NCBI GenBank assembly: GCA_963735115.1
Contig: CAVTJR010000003.1
Coordinates: 1,612,001 to 1,676,000 of the forward strand
DNA length: 64,000 nucleotides
Source: JAKACA01 sp963735115
GTDB taxonomy: Bacteria; Actinomycetota; Acidimicrobiia; Acidimicrobiales; Bog-793
Direction: 5' to 3'
Under the pieces are notes generated by a model. It searched no databases and had not been told where the DNA came from. It worked only from the letters and a program-made list of their open reading frames with translations. Both the position numbers and the translations under genes were made by a program. Positions 16,830 to 24,237 of this stretch are shown piece by piece; the first letter of the stretch is position 1; each line of letters opens with the position of its first letter.

Positions 16830-17708
16830 ATGTGCCGCTTGATGGCGTATGTCTCCGAGACTCCCGGGGCTGTTGACGAACTGCTCGGTGCGAGTGAGTT
16901 CGCAAGCTTCCGAGAGCTCTCCCGACTGCATCGCGACGGATGGGGCATGGCCTGGCTGGCTGATCCGGTCCTGCCCGAGGTCTCGAGCCGCGCCGTGCAC
17001 GAGGGCCCCCTGCGAGCGACGCGCTCCGTTCTCCCGGCCCACGAGGACCCGGCCTTCGACATGGCCGCGGGGCAGCGCCTCGGTGCGGCGGGTTTCGTCC
17101 ACCTGCGCTGGGCTACGAGCGGTCTGGCGGTCGCCGAGTCGAACACGCATCCGTTCCTGGCGGAAGGATGGGCATTCGCCCACCAAGGCAGCATCCCCTC
17201 GCCGGACCGCCTCGACGCCTTTCTCGATCCGGAATGGCTGGGCAGGCGCCGGGGAACGACCGACAGCGAGCGGTACTTCCTCTATCTCCTGCAATGCGTC
17301 GAGCGGGAAGGCGACCTCGTGGCGGGCGTTCGTCACGCTGTGACCGACATTCTCAGCCGGTGCGGGCCTGCCAGTCTCAACGCGGTTCTGCTGTCCTCGT
17401 CGTCGCTCGTCGTCGTGCACGGGCGAGCCGGCCTCGCGCCTCCCCGCGACGACCTCCTGGCTGCTGTGGCCAGACCGGAGGAGCTGCCTCCCGACCATCT
17501 CGAAGGGTATTTTCGCCTTCGCTACCGGCAGGGCGACTCTGACGTCGTCATCACCTCCTCGGGCGTGGCCGGCCAGGGTTGGGAGGAGGTCCCGGACGAC
17601 TCGATTCTTCACATCGACCTGGGCACCCGGGCGATCTCCCTTCATGGGTTCGACGGGTCGCCCATGCCCACGGGTGCGAGCGCCCACCTCTCCAGCCAGC
17701 ACGTTTGA
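16830..17708 (+). CDS. Class II glutamine amidotransferase / gamma-glutamyl hydrolase (YafJ/EgtC-like)
   Basis: A 292-residue Ntn-type amidotransferase. Cys2 (MCRLMAY) becomes the N-terminal nucleophile once Met is removed. 'HRDGWGMAW' and 'FVHLRWATSGLAVAESNTHPF' supply the glutamine-site residues (Arg, Asn, Asp region). The start ATG has AAGGAGG nine bases before it. The stand-alone domain is like EgtC, which removes a gamma-glutamyl group in ergothioneine synthesis. No other ergothioneine genes are present here. Beside a glutamine-synthetase-like ligase, it more plausibly hydrolyses gamma-glutamyl amides. The next gene's TTG start overlaps its stop. Confidence 0.82.
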   Translation: MCRLMAYVSETPGAVDELLGASEFASFRELSRLHRDGWGMAWLADPVLPEVSSRAVHEGPLRATRSVLPAHEDPAFDMAAGQRLGAAGFVHLRWATSGLAVAESNTHPFLAEGWAFAHQGSIPSPDRLDAFLDPEWLGRRRGTTDSERYFLYLLQCVEREGDLVAGVRHAVTDILSRCGPASLNAVLLSSSSLVVVHGRAGLAPPRDDLLAAVARPEELPPDHLEGYFRLRYRQGDSDVVITSSGVAGQGWEEVPDDSILHIDLGTRAISLHGFDGSPMPTGASAHLSSQHV

Positions 17709-18595
17709 GCCCCTTCACGCCACCGAGCGATCCCGCGGCGCCGAGCGTCTCTGTCGTCGACCTCCTTCGTCGCTCGATGCCCGCGCTGACACCCTCGGAA
17801 CGGCGGATCGCCCGACAGCTGCTGGCCGACTATCCCGCCGCCGGCCTGGTCACCGTCGCCAAGCTGGCTGAGCTTGCTTCGACGAGCCCGGCCACCGTCG
17901 TCCGTCTCGTACGCAAGTTGGGATTCGACGGGTTCCCAGACTTCCACTCTGCGCTCCGCCACGAGCTCTCCGTGCGACACGCCGGGCCGGTCGAACGGCT
18001 CACGGGATCAACGGCCGACTGGCAGGGAGCTGGCGTCCTGCAGAGAATGGCTGGCGCGTTGGCCGAGACGGCCCGCTCGGTCGCCATGACGGTTCCCGAA
18101 GCGGAGTTCGCGGCCGCCGTAGATCTGCTCGCAGACACGACGAGGCACATCTACCTGACGGGTGGTCGCGTGACGCATGTCCTGGCGGACTACCTCGAGT
18201 CACACCTCTTTCGCCTCCGCAGGGGCGTCACCTTGCTCGACCCGCAAGCCGGCCGGCGATCGGCGGCGCTGTTGGACATCGCCCGCGGCGATGTGCTCGT
18301 GGCGTTCGACTTCCGTCGCTACGAACGCGACACCGTGGACAGCACGATGCTCGCCGGCGAGCAGGGTGCCAGACTGGTGCTGATCACAGATGTGCTCATG
18401 TCACCGATTGCGGCACGCGCCGCCATCGTCCTGCCCGTGCAGGTGGAGACACCCTCGCCATTCGACTCTGCCGTTGCCGGCGTCGTCCTGGTGGAGGCGC
18501 TTGCCCTCGGCACCCTGACGGCACTCGGCGACGCAGGTGTCAATCGGATGCAGTCGTGGGATGCGCTCGCCAACGAGGATCTGGTCGTTGATTGA
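17705..18595 (+). CDS. RpiR/MurR-family transcriptional regulator
   Basis: About 296 residues. An N-terminal HTH_6 domain includes 'ALTPSERRIARQLLADYPAAGLVTVAKLAELASTSPATVVRLVRKLGFDGF'-type sequence in about the first 85 residues. A C-terminal SIS domain (about 115-250, 'RHIYLTGGRVTHVLADYL') follows; it normally binds a phosphosugar or other small ligand. The TTG start at 17705 overlaps the stop of the amidotransferase, so the two are coupled. An upstream start would force a long unmatched N-terminus. It is the likely local regulator of the glutamyl-amine genes, possibly acting at the divergent region near 13908-14109. The ligand is unknown. Confidence 0.85.
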   Translation: MSPFTPPSDPAAPSVSVVDLLRRSMPALTPSERRIARQLLADYPAAGLVTVAKLAELASTSPATVVRLVRKLGFDGFPDFHSALRHELSVRHAGPVERLTGSTADWQGAGVLQRMAGALAETARSVAMTVPEAEFAAAVDLLADTTRHIYLTGGRVTHVLADYLESHLFRLRRGVTLLDPQAGRRSAALLDIARGDVLVAFDFRRYERDTVDSTMLAGEQGARLVLITDVLMSPIAARAAIVLPVQVETPSPFDSAVAGVVLVEALALGTLTALGDAGVNRMQSWDALANEDLVVD

Positions 18596-18625
18596 ACCAG
18601 GCGCCAATTCGGCCGCACGCGCCGA

Positions 18626-19561
18626 CTACTGCGTGGGCTCGACAGCCGGCATGACATAGCCGAGGACGGCAACGGCCGTGCCGGCAAGCATGAGTGCCAT
18701 CCCGAGCAGGCGGAGCGCGTGCACGACGGTCAGCAGGCCACCTACGGCACCGATGCCGACCCCCACTAACCCGACGATGGCGCTGACGCGGACCGAGCGC
18801 TCCGCATGAATGGCCTTCGTCGTCACGACGATCGCCCCGACGGCCAGCAGGGCTCCCACGACTGTGTGGAGCGCGTAGACGACCGTGTCGTGAGGTGGCA
18901 CCCAGCCGCTCGGCCGCCCGGCGGGAACGACGAGCAGTGTCACGACGCCAAGGCCGAATTCGAGGACGACGAGTCCGAGCATGGAAAGCCAGACGGCCCG
19001 GCGCTCGGACAGGTTGCGGCGCTGGTCGGCTCCATCGGTCGCTCGAGCAAGCTCGGGCTCATCCAGGTCCGAACGGGCCGCCCCGGCAGGTCCGAGCCGA
19101 GCCGGCCGCAACGTGGCGATGCGGACGAGGGCGTTGTAAGTGACTACGGCGATGGCGAGATGCATGACCATGAGCACGGCGACAGCCTCGGGAGGCTCGC
19201 CCCGCACGAGGATCCAGATGTCGGGCAGCCACAACACGACGGTGACGAGCACCGCCAGACGAAGAAACAACCAGCGGGCCTCGGACGTGACACGCGTCGT
19301 TACAGGCCAGGCGGCGCATGCCAGCAGCACGCCGATCGCGGTCAGCAGGCCGTAGTCACTGAAGCGGAAGTGCGGGAACCCTCGCGTCGCAGGAAAGAGA
19401 GACGTCCCGAGCGCCACGAGGAGTGCGTCCAAGCCAAGCGAGCCGCCGAGAGCAACGACGGTGGCTACGCCGACCGAGGCGAGCGAGGGTTGCCGCTGCG
19501 CCGGTCGGAGATCGATGCGGGCGGCCTTCAAGGCTCGCTCAATGTTCGTCGACCTCAGCAT
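18626..19561 (-). CDS. Hypothetical eight-helix membrane protein (DUF6069-like N-half)
   Basis: A 311-residue integral membrane protein with eight hydrophobic segments in two sets of four. A hydrophilic linker rich in charged residues (about 155-190, 'DLDEPELARATDGADQRR') separates the sets. The first half resembles small four-helix actinobacterial DUF6069-type proteins, a tentative match. No catalytic motif is visible. It converges with the RpiR regulator with only 30 bases between the stops. Function is unknown. Confidence 0.6.
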   Translation of the reverse strand: MLRSTNIERALKAARIDLRPAQRQPSLASVGVATVVALGGSLGLDALLVALGTSLFPATRGFPHFRFSDYGLLTAIGVLLACAAWPVTTRVTSEARWLFLRLAVLVTVVLWLPDIWILVRGEPPEAVAVLMVMHLAIAVVTYNALVRIATLRPARLGPAGAARSDLDEPELARATDGADQRRNLSERRAVWLSMLGLVVLEFGLGVVTLLVVPAGRPSGWVPPHDTVVYALHTVVGALLAVGAIVVTTKAIHAERSVRVSAIVGLVGVGIGAVGGLLTVVHALRLLGMALMLAGTAVAVLGYVMPAVEPTQ

Positions 19562-19838
19562 GGGCGAGGGTGCTGCTCCTCGGGCTCGATTGTCGTCAAG
19601 AGGCCGGGAGCGATCCTACGTTCGCGACGGCAGAGATTGGGCGCGCCGCGGAGACGTGCGTGGCGGACGGGAGTCTTCCATGGTGCGCCGGGCGGACCGG
19701 GTGAGGGCGGCACCTACGAGCAGACGAGCAGGCAGGCTTTGCGCCTCCCACTTCGAGCAGCTACAAACCGGCAATGACCGGAACCCCCAACCGCCGCGAC
19801 GGCAGGGCCACGGCCATAGCAGCCGGTCGATCGCGCCA

Positions 19839-20495
19839 ATGAGATCTTCCCAGGGGTTCGGCTCGCTGTGGCACCTCGCCGGGCGCTTTGTGGGCTCGCT
19901 GCTGCCCGTCGGACCAACGAAGTCCGCTCAGGGATGGGCAGCAAACTACCTCCTGCCAACGGAGATCGACTTGTTCGCGGCAATGAGCGGTCCCGACCGG
20001 CGCCACGCGATCGGGGTGGCGCAGCGCGCCATACGGCTGCTCGACGACTCGGACGAGATCGCCGCTCCCCCACCCACCCGTGAGTTCGTAGCCGCCGCTC
20101 TGCTACATGACGTCGGCAAAACAGAGGCGCGGCTCGGCACATTCGGGAGGGTTGCGGCGACGGTCGCAGCCCTTGGTCTCGGCCGATCGAGGGTGGTGGC
20201 TTGGGCCAGCGACAGGCCGTCCTCCGCATCTGCGCCCTTCGGTCACGGGGACGATCACGACGAGGTCAGCACGGACGGCGGGCGCTCGCCGACCACTCCG
20301 GCGTGGTCGATGCGTGCTTGGCGGGCCCGCATGGGTCGGTACCTCATGCACGACAGCATCGGCGCACGACTCCTCGAGGAGGCCGGCAGCGACGTCCTCA
20401 CGGTCCGATGGGCACACGAGCACCATCTCCCGGAGGGCAGATGGAGCGTCGAGCGACACCTCGGTCACGCCCTCAAAGAGGCCGACGGCGACTGA
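19839..20495 (+). CDS. HD-domain protein (predicted phosphohydrolase)
   Basis: A 218-residue protein with a divalent-metal HD motif: the pair H90-D91 in 'AALLHDVGKTEARLG', preceded by 'RHAIGVAQRAI' and followed by 'GRYLMHDSIGARLLEEAGSDVLTVRWAHEHH'. These are the histidine and aspartate pattern of HD hydrolases of nucleotides or phosphodiesters. The ATG at 19839 was chosen because sequence upstream in the same frame is arginine-rich and unlike protein. No ribosome site is obvious. No partner domain is visible and the substrate is unknown. It converges with the DedA gene. Confidence 0.7.
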   Translation: MRSSQGFGSLWHLAGRFVGSLLPVGPTKSAQGWAANYLLPTEIDLFAAMSGPDRRHAIGVAQRAIRLLDDSDEIAAPPPTREFVAAALLHDVGKTEARLGTFGRVAATVAALGLGRSRVVAWASDRPSSASAPFGHGDDHDEVSTDGGRSPTTPAWSMRAWRARMGRYLMHDSIGARLLEEAGSDVLTVRWAHEHHLPEGRWSVERHLGHALKEADGD

Positions 20496-20532
20496 GGCGA
20501 CGTCGCACGCGCGGGGGCCGCAGCTGGCGTGC

Positions 20533-21189
20533 TCATTTCCCAGCGGCGTCTCGCGTCGCCCTCGGCTCAATCGCGTCGCCCCCCGCCGTGGCAGCCCGGT
20601 AGGAGCGGAACCGGTGCAGGATGACAAAGGCGATCCCCAGGACCGCGAGGGCACCGATCACGTAGCCGGCGTCGCTGAACCCGTGCATGATCGCCTTCCA
20701 CTCGGATCCCACGCCGTAGCCGATGCCCGCCATCGTCCCGTCCCAGACGAGGCTGCCGGCCGCCGTGAGAAGACCGAAGCGAACGAGCGGCACTTCGGCC
20801 ACACCGGCGGGCAGGGCCACGAAATTGCGCACGAGCGGAACGAGCCGGCTGCCGAACACGCCCCAACGTTCGTGTCGGCCATACCATGCCTCCGCCCGGT
20901 CGAGATCCGCGTGCGACAGCAGGAGGTACTTCCCCCAACGGTCGACGAAGCGCCGACCGCCTGTTCGTCCGATGACCCAAGCGACATAGGCGCCCACGAC
21001 TTCTCCGGCGGTGCCAATGGCGATCACCGCCGCCAGGTTGAGCTTGCCGCTCGCCGCAAGCACCCCGGCGAAGCCCATTGTCAGCTCGGACGATGTCGGC
21101 ACGCAACAGGACTGCGCCACGCAGAGCAGGAAAATCGCCACGTAACCGGACGAGGAAACGAACGACGTGAAATTGAGGAGCCCGAGCAC
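20533..21189 (-). CDS. DedA-family membrane protein
   Basis: A 218-residue membrane protein of the DedA/SNARE-associated family. The first helix is followed by 'CCVPTSSELTMGFAGVLAASGKLNLAAVIAIGTAGEVVGAYVAWVIGRTGG' type sequence, and the conserved 'SRLVPLVRNFVALPAGVAEV' carries the family's key Arg residues. Members act as undecaprenyl-phosphate or phospholipid flippases and help keep the membrane potential; the exact cargo is not readable. The reentrant glutamate (SSELTMGF) is present. It is divergent from the ECF sigma gene, about 155 bases apart. Confidence 0.85.
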   Translation of the reverse strand: MLGLLNFTSFVSSSGYVAIFLLCVAQSCCVPTSSELTMGFAGVLAASGKLNLAAVIAIGTAGEVVGAYVAWVIGRTGGRRFVDRWGKYLLLSHADLDRAEAWYGRHERWGVFGSRLVPLVRNFVALPAGVAEVPLVRFGLLTAAGSLVWDGTMAGIGYGVGSEWKAIMHGFSDAGYVIGALAVLGIAFVILHRFRSYRAATAGGDAIEPRATRDAAGK

Positions 21190-21344
21190 GGCGGCAGCTT
21201 ACGGCCCGCCGTGTGCTCCTGGGGGCACCCGGTGCGTCGCCCTCGAGTTGCTCCGCCCGCCAGGCGGCGATGAATTGCGAAGTCGGCAAACGTCGTATTC
21301 ATGTGTCGACGCCCGTGCTGGATCCAGCCGTAGCATGCGAGGTC

Positions 21345-22317
21345 ATGTCAGTCAGTGCCCAGGGCCTCGCCGCCGTCGATCTCGAGGACCACCGCAGGGA
21401 GTTGACGGCGTACTGCTACCGGATGCTCGGCTCCGGTTTTGACGCCGAGGATGCCGTTCAAGAGACCATGGTGCGGGCATGGCGTGCCGCCGAGAGCTTC
21501 GAGGGACGTTCGAGCGTCCGATCCTGGCTGTACCGCATCGCCACGAACGTGTGCCTTGACCTCCTGCGCGGTCGCCAGCGCCGGGCTCGGCCGATGGAGC
21601 TGGGTCCGTCCCGCCCTCCCGTGACGTCCTCCCTCGAGTCCGTGCTGGCCGAGGGCTCTTGGGTGTCTCCGGTCGCCGACGCCAGGGTGCTGCCGATAGA
21701 GGCCGACCCGGCCGAGCTGGCGGCTGCCCGCGACAGCATTCGTCTCGCCTTCGTAGCCGCCCTCCAACACCTGCCCGCTCGCCAGCGGGCGGTCTTGATC
21801 CTCTGCGAGGTCCTGCGTTGGCAGGCGGTCGAGGTGGCCGAGCTGTTGGACACGACTGTGCCGGCCGTCAACAGCGCCCTGCAGCGCGCCCGGTCCACCT
21901 TGGCATCGCTCGATACCGCCGACCGCCCGGCTGACGTAGCGGCGGACAAGGCCGACCTACTGGCTCGCTACGTCGACGCCTTCGAGCGTTACGACATAGA
22001 CAGGCTCGTCACACTGCTGCGCGATGACGCCATCCAGTCGATGCCCCCCTATGCCATGTGGCTTCGGGGCGCAGCCGATATCGGTCGCTTTATGCTCGGG
22101 CCCGGCATCGGCTGTCGGGGGTCCCGGCTCCTCCCGACGGCGGCCAACGGCTGTGCCGCCTTCGGCCACTACAAGATCGATCCCGATGGCGGACACGCAC
22201 CCTGGGCCCTGCAGGTCATCGAGATTCTCAGGCGACCGTGTCTCGGGGATTCACTCGTTCCTCGACGCCGAGCAGCTCTTCCCGGCTTTCCAGCTGCCCG
22301 CTCACCTCCCTGCGTAG
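21345..22317 (+). CDS. SigG/SigJ-like ECF sigma factor with C-terminal SnoaL-type domain (frameshifted)
   Basis: The frame from ATG 21345 shows sigma region 2 ('YCYRMLGSGFDAEDAVQETMVRAWR', 'SWLYRIATNVCLD') and region 4 ('LPARQRAVLILCEVLRWQAVEVAELL'). An NTF2/SnoaL-like extension follows ('DLLARYVDAFERYDIDRLVTLLRDDA'). In long ECF factors this extension regulates the sigma part in place of an anti-sigma factor. After 'ALQVIEI' the frame breaks. Removing one base near 22224-22228 joins it to 'SGDRVSGIHSFLDAEQLF', the expected C-terminus ending at 22317, giving about 323 residues. The sigma regions are intact, so the break only replaces the tail. A TAGCAT box lies eight bases before the ATG. The break may be sequencing error or a real change. 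Confidence 0.8.
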
Positions 22318-22524
22318 CCCGGCCAGCTCGAGCAGCCCGTCGAGGGACGCCGACACCGCCTCGAGGCGGATCCCGCCGCCGAAGCGCCGGAGGACGAGCT
22401 GGAACCGAGCCAGCACCTCCACAGCCGCCAGGTCCGGCGCATCCTCACCGACGAGCATCACTTCCGTACGGGTGCCGTCCGGCCAGCTGATCACCACGCG
22501 TGCCCAGGGAACGAAGCCAGCCAT
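22228..22524 (-). CDS. STAS-like small protein, antisense to the sigma factor's 3' end
   Basis: A 98-residue protein. The middle 'DLAAVEVLARFQLVLRRFGGGIRLEAVSASLDGLLELAGL' has the alternating helix/strand pattern of STAS domains. I recall similar short proteins downstream of SigG-like genes in other actinobacteria. It converges with the ECF sigma gene and overlaps its last 90 bases, so its C-terminal tail (ELLGVEERVNPRDTV) is coded opposite the sigma tail 'VSGIHSFLDAEQ'. It lacks an obvious phosphorylatable serine, so a partner-switch role is doubtful. Confidence 0.5.
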   Translation of the reverse strand: MAGFVPWARVVISWPDGTRTEVMLVGEDAPDLAAVEVLARFQLVLRRFGGGIRLEAVSASLDGLLELAGLRREVSGQLESREELLGVEERVNPRDTVA

Positions 22525-22578
22525 TGCGGTTAGGACGAGCCCACCTGCCAGAAGTCACCGGTGATCGGTCAAGCAGCT

Positions 22579-23118
22579 CTATCCCATGCTCTTTGAGCCG
22601 TCGAGCGACTCCCGGATGATGTCGGCATGCCCGGCGTGCTGGGCGGTCTCGGTGGCGATGTGCAGAAGGACACGGCGGGCCGACCAGCGGGCGCCCTTCT
22701 CGAACCACGGCGCCTCCGGCAAGGGGTGAGCGTCGTCGAGATCTGCCATGGTGGCCACGATCTCGTCGGTGCGGCGTGCGACCTGCTCGTACTCGTCGAG
22801 CAGACCGGCCAGGGTTTCGCCGGGAAGCATCCGGAACCTCGCCAGCCAGCCGTCAGCCTCAGGCTCACTCTGCCAGTCCTCGCTGGCCTGCGCCATGGCC
22901 ACCGGGCCACGCAGCATGAAGTCGACCCAAGTCGACTCGACCTCGCCGACGTGCTTGATGAGCCCGCCCAAGCACAACTCGCTCACGGTCGTGCGTTGCG
23001 CCGCCTGCGCGTCGGTCAGGTCACGGACCGTGAAGCGCAGGAAGTACCTCTGTTTCGAGAGCGTCGCGAGTATGTCCGCTCGCTCGCCCGCCGTGGTCGT
23101 TTGGATATTCGTGGTCAT
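22579..23118 (-). CDS. DinB-like DUF664 protein
   Basis: A protein of about 179 residues of the DinB/DUF664 four-helix fold, including 'GGLIKHVGEVESTWVDF' and the C-terminal 'LLHIATETAQHAGHADIIRESLDG'. The histidines in these two motifs form the expected metal site. Relatives include bacillithiol- or mycothiol-dependent transferases, but the substrate here is unknown. I prefer the ATG at 23118, eight bases after GAAAGG; a GTG three codons earlier is possible. It is divergent from the WYL regulator, across a 35-bp palindrome. Confidence 0.82.
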   Translation of the reverse strand: MTTNIQTTTAGERADILATLSKQRYFLRFTVRDLTDAQAAQRTTVSELCLGGLIKHVGEVESTWVDFMLRGPVAMAQASEDWQSEPEADGWLARFRMLPGETLAGLLDEYEQVARRTDEIVATMADLDDAHPLPEAPWFEKGARWSARRVLLHIATETAQHAGHADIIRESLDGSKSMG

Positions 23119-23158
23119 GGTCGTCACCTTTCTCGAGACTCCGTCGAGAACAAGCTAA

Positions 23159-23193
23159 ACGCAATAGAGGTCATTTTTTGACCTGAATTGCGT
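23159..23193. promoter_or_regulatory. 35-bp hyphenated palindrome between the DUF664 and WYL genes
   Basis: ACGCAAT (23159-23165) pairs with ATTGCGT (23187-23193), and AGGTCA (23168-23173) pairs with TGACCT (23179-23184) around a TTTTT centre. Only the two-base gaps AG and GA break the symmetry. It lies in the middle of the divergent promoter region, 13 bases before the WYL start and 41 before the DUF664 start. It is the probable operator of the WYL protein. Confidence 0.7.
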
Positions 23194-23205
23194 CAAACTG
23201 GTGGC

Positions 23206-24237
23206 ATGGCCAACACGAGCTCGCGGACGTTGCGGTTGCTGTCCCTGTTGCAGACGCACCGATACTGGCCGGGAGTCGAACTGGCCGAGCGGCTCGAAGT
23301 CTCCGTGCGAACCCTGCGCCGCGACATCGACCGCCTGCGCGAGCTCGGCTACCCGGTGGAAGCGCAGCGAGGTGTGGACGGTGGCTACCAGCTCACAGCG
23401 GGAGCGGCGCTACCGCCGCTCGTGCTCGACGACGACGAGGCCGTCGCCCTCGGTGTGGGGCTGCAGGCCGCCATACAAGGGGGCACGGTCACCGGTATCG
23501 CCGAGTCCTCCGTCCGGGCACTCACGAAGCTGGTGCAGGTGATGCCGTCACGTCTCCGTCGCCGGGTGGACGCCCTGGCGGCGATGACCGTGCCTGCCGC
23601 CTGGGGCAGCACCGGCCCAAGTGTGGACCCTGCGGTTCTCACCTCGATCGCCCAGGCGTGCCGCGACAACGAACGCCTGGAATTCACCTATACGGACCGG
23701 GGCGGCGAGCGCACGACGCGCCATGTCGAGCCCCACCGGCTGGTCTTGCTCGGGCAGCGCTGGTACCTGGTCGCCTTCGACAACACCCGTTACGACTGGC
23801 GCAGCTTTCGGCTCGATCGCCTCGCCGAGCCCCACAGCACCGAAGCGCACTTCCTCCCACGGGAACTTCCGAGCGCCGACGCCGCCGAGTTCGTGCGAGC
23901 CGGCATCGACAACCTGCCGGCACCGCACGCCGTCGAGGCGCGCGTCCACGCCCCCGCCGCCGTCGTCCGCAGTCGCCTCGGCTCATGGGGCACCGTCGTG
24001 GCAGTCGATGACGCCAGCTGCCTGTTGCAGATGACCGTGGACTCGCTCGACTGGCCCACACTGGCACTTGGCGCCACTGGCGCCGACTTTGAGGTGCTCT
24101 CTCCACCCGAGCTGGTCGACCAGATCCGCGACTGGGCGCTCCGGTTCAGCCGTGCCGCCTCAACTGCCGTCGTCGTTGCAACCGCCGCATCGACCGAGGC
24201 GGGCGCTCAGATGAGGCTCTCGCGCCAGGACTCATAG
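23206..24237 (+). CDS. HTH/WYL-domain transcriptional regulator
   Basis: A DNA-binding protein of about 343 residues. Its N-terminal winged helix 'RTLRLLSLLQTHRYWPGVELAERLEVSVRTLRRDIDRLRELGYPV' is of the HTH_11 type. A middle WYL domain contains 'HRLVLLGQRWYLVAFD', and a C-terminal extension follows. WYL domains sense nucleic acids or small ligands. The ATG at 23206 is six bases behind CAAACT, a weak -10-like box, so translation may be leaderless. Its stop overlaps the end of the ABC exporter gene convergently by 31 bases. The divergent DUF664 gene and the palindrome at 23159-23193 are its likely target. Confidence 0.88.
   Translation: MANTSSRTLRLLSLLQTHRYWPGVELAERLEVSVRTLRRDIDRLRELGYPVEAQRGVDGGYQLTAGAALPPLVLDDDEAVALGVGLQAAIQGGTVTGIAESSVRALTKLVQVMPSRLRRRVDALAAMTVPAAWGSTGPSVDPAVLTSIAQACRDNERLEFTYTDRGGERTTRHVEPHRLVLLGQRWYLVAFDNTRYDWRSFRLDRLAEPHSTEAHFLPRELPSADAAEFVRAGIDNLPAPHAVEARVHAPAAVVRSRLGSWGTVVAVDDASCLLQMTVDSLDWPTLALGATGADFEVLSPPELVDQIRDWALRFSRAASTAVVVATAASTEAGAQMRLSRQDS

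Noticed and set aside
15993..17702. Long open frame on the minus strand (over 500 codons)
   Set aside because: It is opposite the amidohydrolase and the amidotransferase, has no recognisable domains, and is an effect of high GC.
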